Below the pieces are notes generated by a model. It searched no databases. It had not been told where the DNA came from and was given only the letters and a program-made list of their open reading frames with translations. From Dyadobacter sp. LHD-138 (GTDB lineage Bacteria > Bacteroidota > Bacteroidia > Cytophagales > Spirosomataceae), in contig NZ_JAVFVU010000006.1 of NCBI RefSeq assembly GCF_030929615.1, forward strand, positions 217,397 to 281,396: a stretch of 64,000 bases of DNA, given 5' to 3'. This document shows, piece by piece, positions 61,965 to 64,000 of this stretch. Numbering within the stretch: position 1 is the first letter of the stretch; each line of letters begins with the position of its first letter. The translations under genes were made by a program, and so were the position numbers.

Positions 61965-62462
61965 ATGAAACTGATCCCGATTTTGTTGAAAGAAATGGAA
62001 CTCGAAGCACAAACCACACGAAAGATGCTGTCCAGAATACCAAGCGACCACTACGACTGGCGGCCACACCCGAAAAGCATGACCGTGCAGCAACTGGCCA
62101 CGCACATTGCCGAATTACCATCCTGGATACCTATGACCCTGACAACTGATGAACTTGATTTTGCTAGCAATCCATACAAATCTGAGGTTATTGCGGATAC
62201 TCCTGCGTTGCTTGAGTATTTTGAAAAAACTCTTTCAGAGGCAAAAGAATCCTTACAAGGCGCCCTGGAAGAGCAACTGGATGATCTCTGGACGTTACGA
62301 AACGGTGAGGAAATTTACAGTAACACCTCAAAAGCAGAGGTTATCCGCATGACGTACTGCCAGATCGTACACCACAGGGCACAGATGGGTGTATTTCTAA
62401 GACTTTTAGATGTGCCGATACCGGGCAGTTACGGTCCGAGTGCCGATGATATGAGCTTTTAA
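61965..62462 (+). CDS. DinB-family protein
   Basis: This 165-residue four-helix bundle has the DinB/YfiT metal-ligand pattern: an early His in TVQQLATHIAELPSW and a C-terminal His pair in QIVHHRAQMGVFLRLL. DinB-like proteins include thiol-S-transferases that use bacillithiol or mycothiol as co-substrate; many are of unknown role. The bacilliredoxin gene at 47756-48184 suggests bacillithiol is present in this cell, which would be compatible. The gene is monocistronic with a terminator shared with the OsmC gene. Confidence 0.92.
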   Translation: MKLIPILLKEMELEAQTTRKMLSRIPSDHYDWRPHPKSMTVQQLATHIAELPSWIPMTLTTDELDFASNPYKSEVIADTPALLEYFEKTLSEAKESLQGALEEQLDDLWTLRNGEEIYSNTSKAEVIRMTYCQIVHHRAQMGVFLRLLDVPIPGSYGPSADDMSF

Positions 62463-62543
62463 ATATACTTTTTATTGACGTTGTTCAAACTTATAGGTAA
62501 TCCCGAAGGGATGGTATGTAAGCTTAATCAACTACTTTATATA

Positions 62544-62590
62544 AAAAATACCGGACCGAAAGTTTTACACACTTTCAATCCGGTATTTTT
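62544..62590. terminator. Bidirectional terminator between the DinB and OsmC genes
   Basis: A perfect 12-bp outer stem AAAAATACCGGA / TCCGGTATTTTT continues into GAAAGT/ACTTTC after a mismatch, between convergent genes. T-runs are present on both strands. Confidence 0.85.
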
Positions 62591-62607
62591 ATGAAATTTT
62601 GATCAAA

Positions 62608-63030
62608 TTAAGCGACCAGCTCAACTTCCAAAGTTTTCTCCGCATTCAACAGTTTAGAAATAGGGCATTTTTCTTTCGCTGCGTGTGCTATTTCGTCAAA
62701 CTGCTCCGCAGTAATCGAAGGCACTTTACCCTTTAATACCAGCGCGCTTTTGGTAATTGCACCCTGAGAAGGATCAAGCGTGATCACGGCAGAAACATTC
62801 AGTTCGTCTGCTGTAAAACCGGCCTCATTTAAAAGAAAGCTCAGCTGCATGGCAAAACATCCTGCGTGAGCAGCCGCAACCAATTCCTCGGGATTTGTTC
62901 CTTTTCCTTCTGCAAAACGTGTATTGAAAGAATACTGTGTATTGTCAAGGACAGTACTTTGTGTACTCATCACCCCGACACCCTCTTTTCCTGTACCTTT
63001 CCAAACGGCATTGGCTCTGCGATTGATCAT
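62608..63030 (-). CDS. OsmC-family peroxiredoxin
   Basis: With the ATG at 63030 (MINRRANAVW) the protein is 140 residues. The two peroxidatic/resolving cysteines are Cys58 (AAHAGCFAMQL) and Cys122 (KEKCPISKLL), as in OsmC rather than Ohr (which has a different first-Cys context). OsmC reduces organic hydroperoxides, usually with lipoylated partners. A longer start at 63090 is possible but adds a hydrophobic extension not found in the family. It is monocistronic. Confidence 0.93.
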   Translation of the reverse strand: MINRRANAVWKGTGKEGVGVMSTQSTVLDNTQYSFNTRFAEGKGTNPEELVAAAHAGCFAMQLSFLLNEAGFTADELNVSAVITLDPSQGAITKSALVLKGKVPSITAEQFDEIAHAAKEKCPISKLLNAEKTLEVELVA

Positions 63031-63242
63031 ATCTTTGCTTATTTTTGAAGTAATGAATTGCTTTAATATTACAAGACTGAAAAATAACATCTTACTCTAA
63101 TCATTGCAAATTAATTAATCATTAATGATTTACAGGATCAGTATCTCCCAGATATAGAGCCTGATGAACATTCCCGGTTAATTTATTTTGTAAATGAAAA
63201 GTTAACGGTCTAAATTTATTAGGGCAATTAAAAAACATACCA

Positions 63243-63250
63243 TACGTTTG
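63243..63250 (+). promoter_or_regulatory. -7 element of the collagen-like lipoprotein gene
   Basis: TACGTTTG is a perfect TAnnTTTG, 33 bp upstream of the ATG at 63283. No clear -33 element is seen. Confidence 0.4.
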
Positions 63251-63282
63251 TAACCAGTAAAAATCACATAGCCAATATACTC

Positions 63283-63822
63283 ATGATGAAAAAACTCATT
63301 CCCCTGCTGCTTATCATTTCGGTTCTTTTTGCAGGCTGTAAAGGAGACGACGGCGCCCCCGGTGCAGATGGCGTCAACGTTGTAGGAACCACCATTGAAG
63401 TAGAGAAAGTAAATTTCAATACGGCTAATAAATTTGCCCTAACGCTGAAATTTACGGATGTAACAAAAGTTAAGGTTTTGGAATCTGACGCAGTACTCGT
63501 TTACGTTCTTTGGGAAACAATTGATTCTCAAACTCCCGTATGGCGTTTGATGCCTCAGTCGATTTTGGATGTGCGAGGTGTACAATACAAGTTCGACTAT
63601 TCTCCGATAGATTTCAGTGTATTTCTTGAAGCAGAAGATGCAAACTTTAATCTTGCGACACTTCCAAACAGATATACTCAAAACCAAACTTTCCGTATCG
63701 TTGTCATCCCATCTGACTTTACAGCAAGAAAAAGCGCAGAAGTTGATTACAGCAATTATGAAGCCGTAAAAGCGCAGTTCAATTTGGATGACAGTAAAAT
63801 AATAAAGTACTCGGCCAACTAA
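63283..63822 (+). CDS. Lipoprotein with short collagen-like Gly-X-Y stretch
   Basis: The 179 residues begin with a lipoprotein signal and lipobox LFAGC (Cys19), directly followed by KGDDGAPGADG, a short collagen-like Gly-X-Y run. The remainder is a beta-rich domain of about 150 residues without recognised motifs. Such lipoproteins with a brief collagen-like tether after the Cys are frequent in Bacteroidota and are surface-exposed or periplasmic. The function is unknown. An ATG three bases on (63286) is an equal start candidate. Confidence 0.84.
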   Translation: MMKKLIPLLLIISVLFAGCKGDDGAPGADGVNVVGTTIEVEKVNFNTANKFALTLKFTDVTKVKVLESDAVLVYVLWETIDSQTPVWRLMPQSILDVRGVQYKFDYSPIDFSVFLEAEDANFNLATLPNRYTQNQTFRIVVIPSDFTARKSAEVDYSNYEAVKAQFNLDDSKIIKYSAN

Positions 63823-63878
63823 TTTCTATCCCTGCAGGAACGGATTATTGCCGCGGCACATTTTTTGACAATGCCAAT

Positions 63879-63913
63879 AAAGAGGCTGTCTCAAAAGGGC
63901 AGTCTCTTTTTTT
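63879..63913 (+). terminator. Terminator hairpin at the presumed IS end
   Basis: A 12-bp stem (63879-63890 / 63898-63909) with two G-U pairs and an 8-nt loop is followed by a run of T. It could end the lipoprotein transcript and shield the IS from read-in. Confidence 0.65.
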
Positions 63914-64000
63914 GCGTATATAGTGTTGTTTATTTTTTCAGAATTGATTATCTTTAGTTATAAGCAAATCAGGAAAAATGGGCCGCAGACAACCTACTTT
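63882..64000 (+). mobile_element. Probable left end of an IS1182-like insertion sequence (cut by the window edge)
   Basis: GAGGCTGTCTCAAAAG at 63882 resembles the terminal inverted repeats of IS1182-type elements. It is followed by a promoter (TTG 63926-63928, 20-nt spacer, TATCTTTA 63949-63956) and an ATG at 63978. The opening residues MGRRQPT resemble the N-terminus of IS1182-family transposases as I recall it. Only seven codons are visible, so the call depends on the terminal-repeat motif and spacing. No second end or target duplication can be checked. Confidence 0.5.
63978..64000 (+). CDS. Start of a probable transposase ORF (truncated by window edge)
   Basis: An ATG with AGGA 4-7 nt upstream is followed by seven codons (MGRRQPT) before the window ends. 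Its position about 95 bp inside a putative terminal repeat, behind a good promoter, fits an IS transposase start. Not enough sequence is present to name the family from the protein. Confidence 0.4.

Overview
The window comes from a chromosome of a Bacteroidota bacterium. It is most likely a member of the Cytophagales close to Dyadobacter/Spirosomaceae, although the genus is an inference. Supporting signs are the many promoters with the Bacteroidota -7 element TAnnTTTG, sometimes with TTG/TTTG about 20 nt upstream. Others are the near absence of Shine-Dalgarno sequences, a type IX secretion C-terminal tail, a split methylmalonyl-CoA mutase, the gene order pheT / coiled-coil protein / zapA / rny, and a dialkylresorcinol (flexirubin-type pigment) locus. 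Most of the window is housekeeping DNA. The accessory parts are the pigment locus (about 29.4-44.0 kb), a toxin-antitoxin pair inside the suf genes (49.1-49.6 kb) and what looks like the start of an insertion sequence at the right edge.

Layout. 1-9.7 kb is almost entirely minus strand: a truncated family 9 glycosyltransferase, then (after a plus-strand DUF423 membrane protein) rodA and mrdA for cell elongation, an NFACT/RqcH ribosome-rescue protein, a Cds1-like PLP enzyme, a CPBP membrane protease, an MBL-fold hydrolase and a CheY-like receiver. 9.8-17.2 kb is plus strand: a DUF1684 protein, pheT, a coiled-coil protein overlapping zapA, rny, and a MoxR-like AAA+ ATPase, ending in a perfect 23-bp-arm terminator shared with convergent recA. 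18.5-25.6 kb holds a polytopic membrane protein, a fatty-acid desaturase, a predicted aminopeptidase, a DUF3108 protein, a FemAB/GNAT-like protein and dnaA. 25.8-29.4 kb encodes the two methylmalonyl-CoA mutase subunits.

29.4-43.3 kb is a minus-strand run, with a divergent 4'-phosphopantetheinyl transferase at its head. It contains ketosynthase, acyl carrier protein, ABC-2 exporter, BtrH-like acyltransferase, DarB, DarA, methyltransferase, a YdcF-family lipoprotein, a PaaK-like adenylating ligase and a membrane-anchored C45-type Ntn-hydrolase. DarB and DarA together make dialkylresorcinols, the PPTase would activate the carrier protein, the ligase could supply an aromatic starter, and the exporter plus periplasmic C45 enzyme suggest late assembly outside the cytoplasm. 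The reductases, dehydratases, ammonia-lyase and MMPL exporter expected for a full aryl-polyene half are not in the window, so the pathway seems split.

44.0-53.1 kb contains a PIG-L deacetylase-like exoprotein, a VWA protein, a bacilliredoxin and an iron-sulfur block: MIP18-family protein, sufE, ParE-like toxin with its antitoxin, sufS, sufD and sufC. No sufB is present. 53.4-55.9 kb has an arginine deiminase followed by a CtlX-type citrulline hydrolase. 56-64 kb has a coiled-coil lipoprotein, a TonB-dependent receptor, hemW, a T9SS-secreted choice-of-anchor A protein, a DinB protein, an OsmC peroxiredoxin, a lipoprotein with a short collagen-like stretch, and the putative IS end. No tRNA, rRNA or CRISPR array was seen. 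The only gene-free stretch above 300 bp is 61582-61964.
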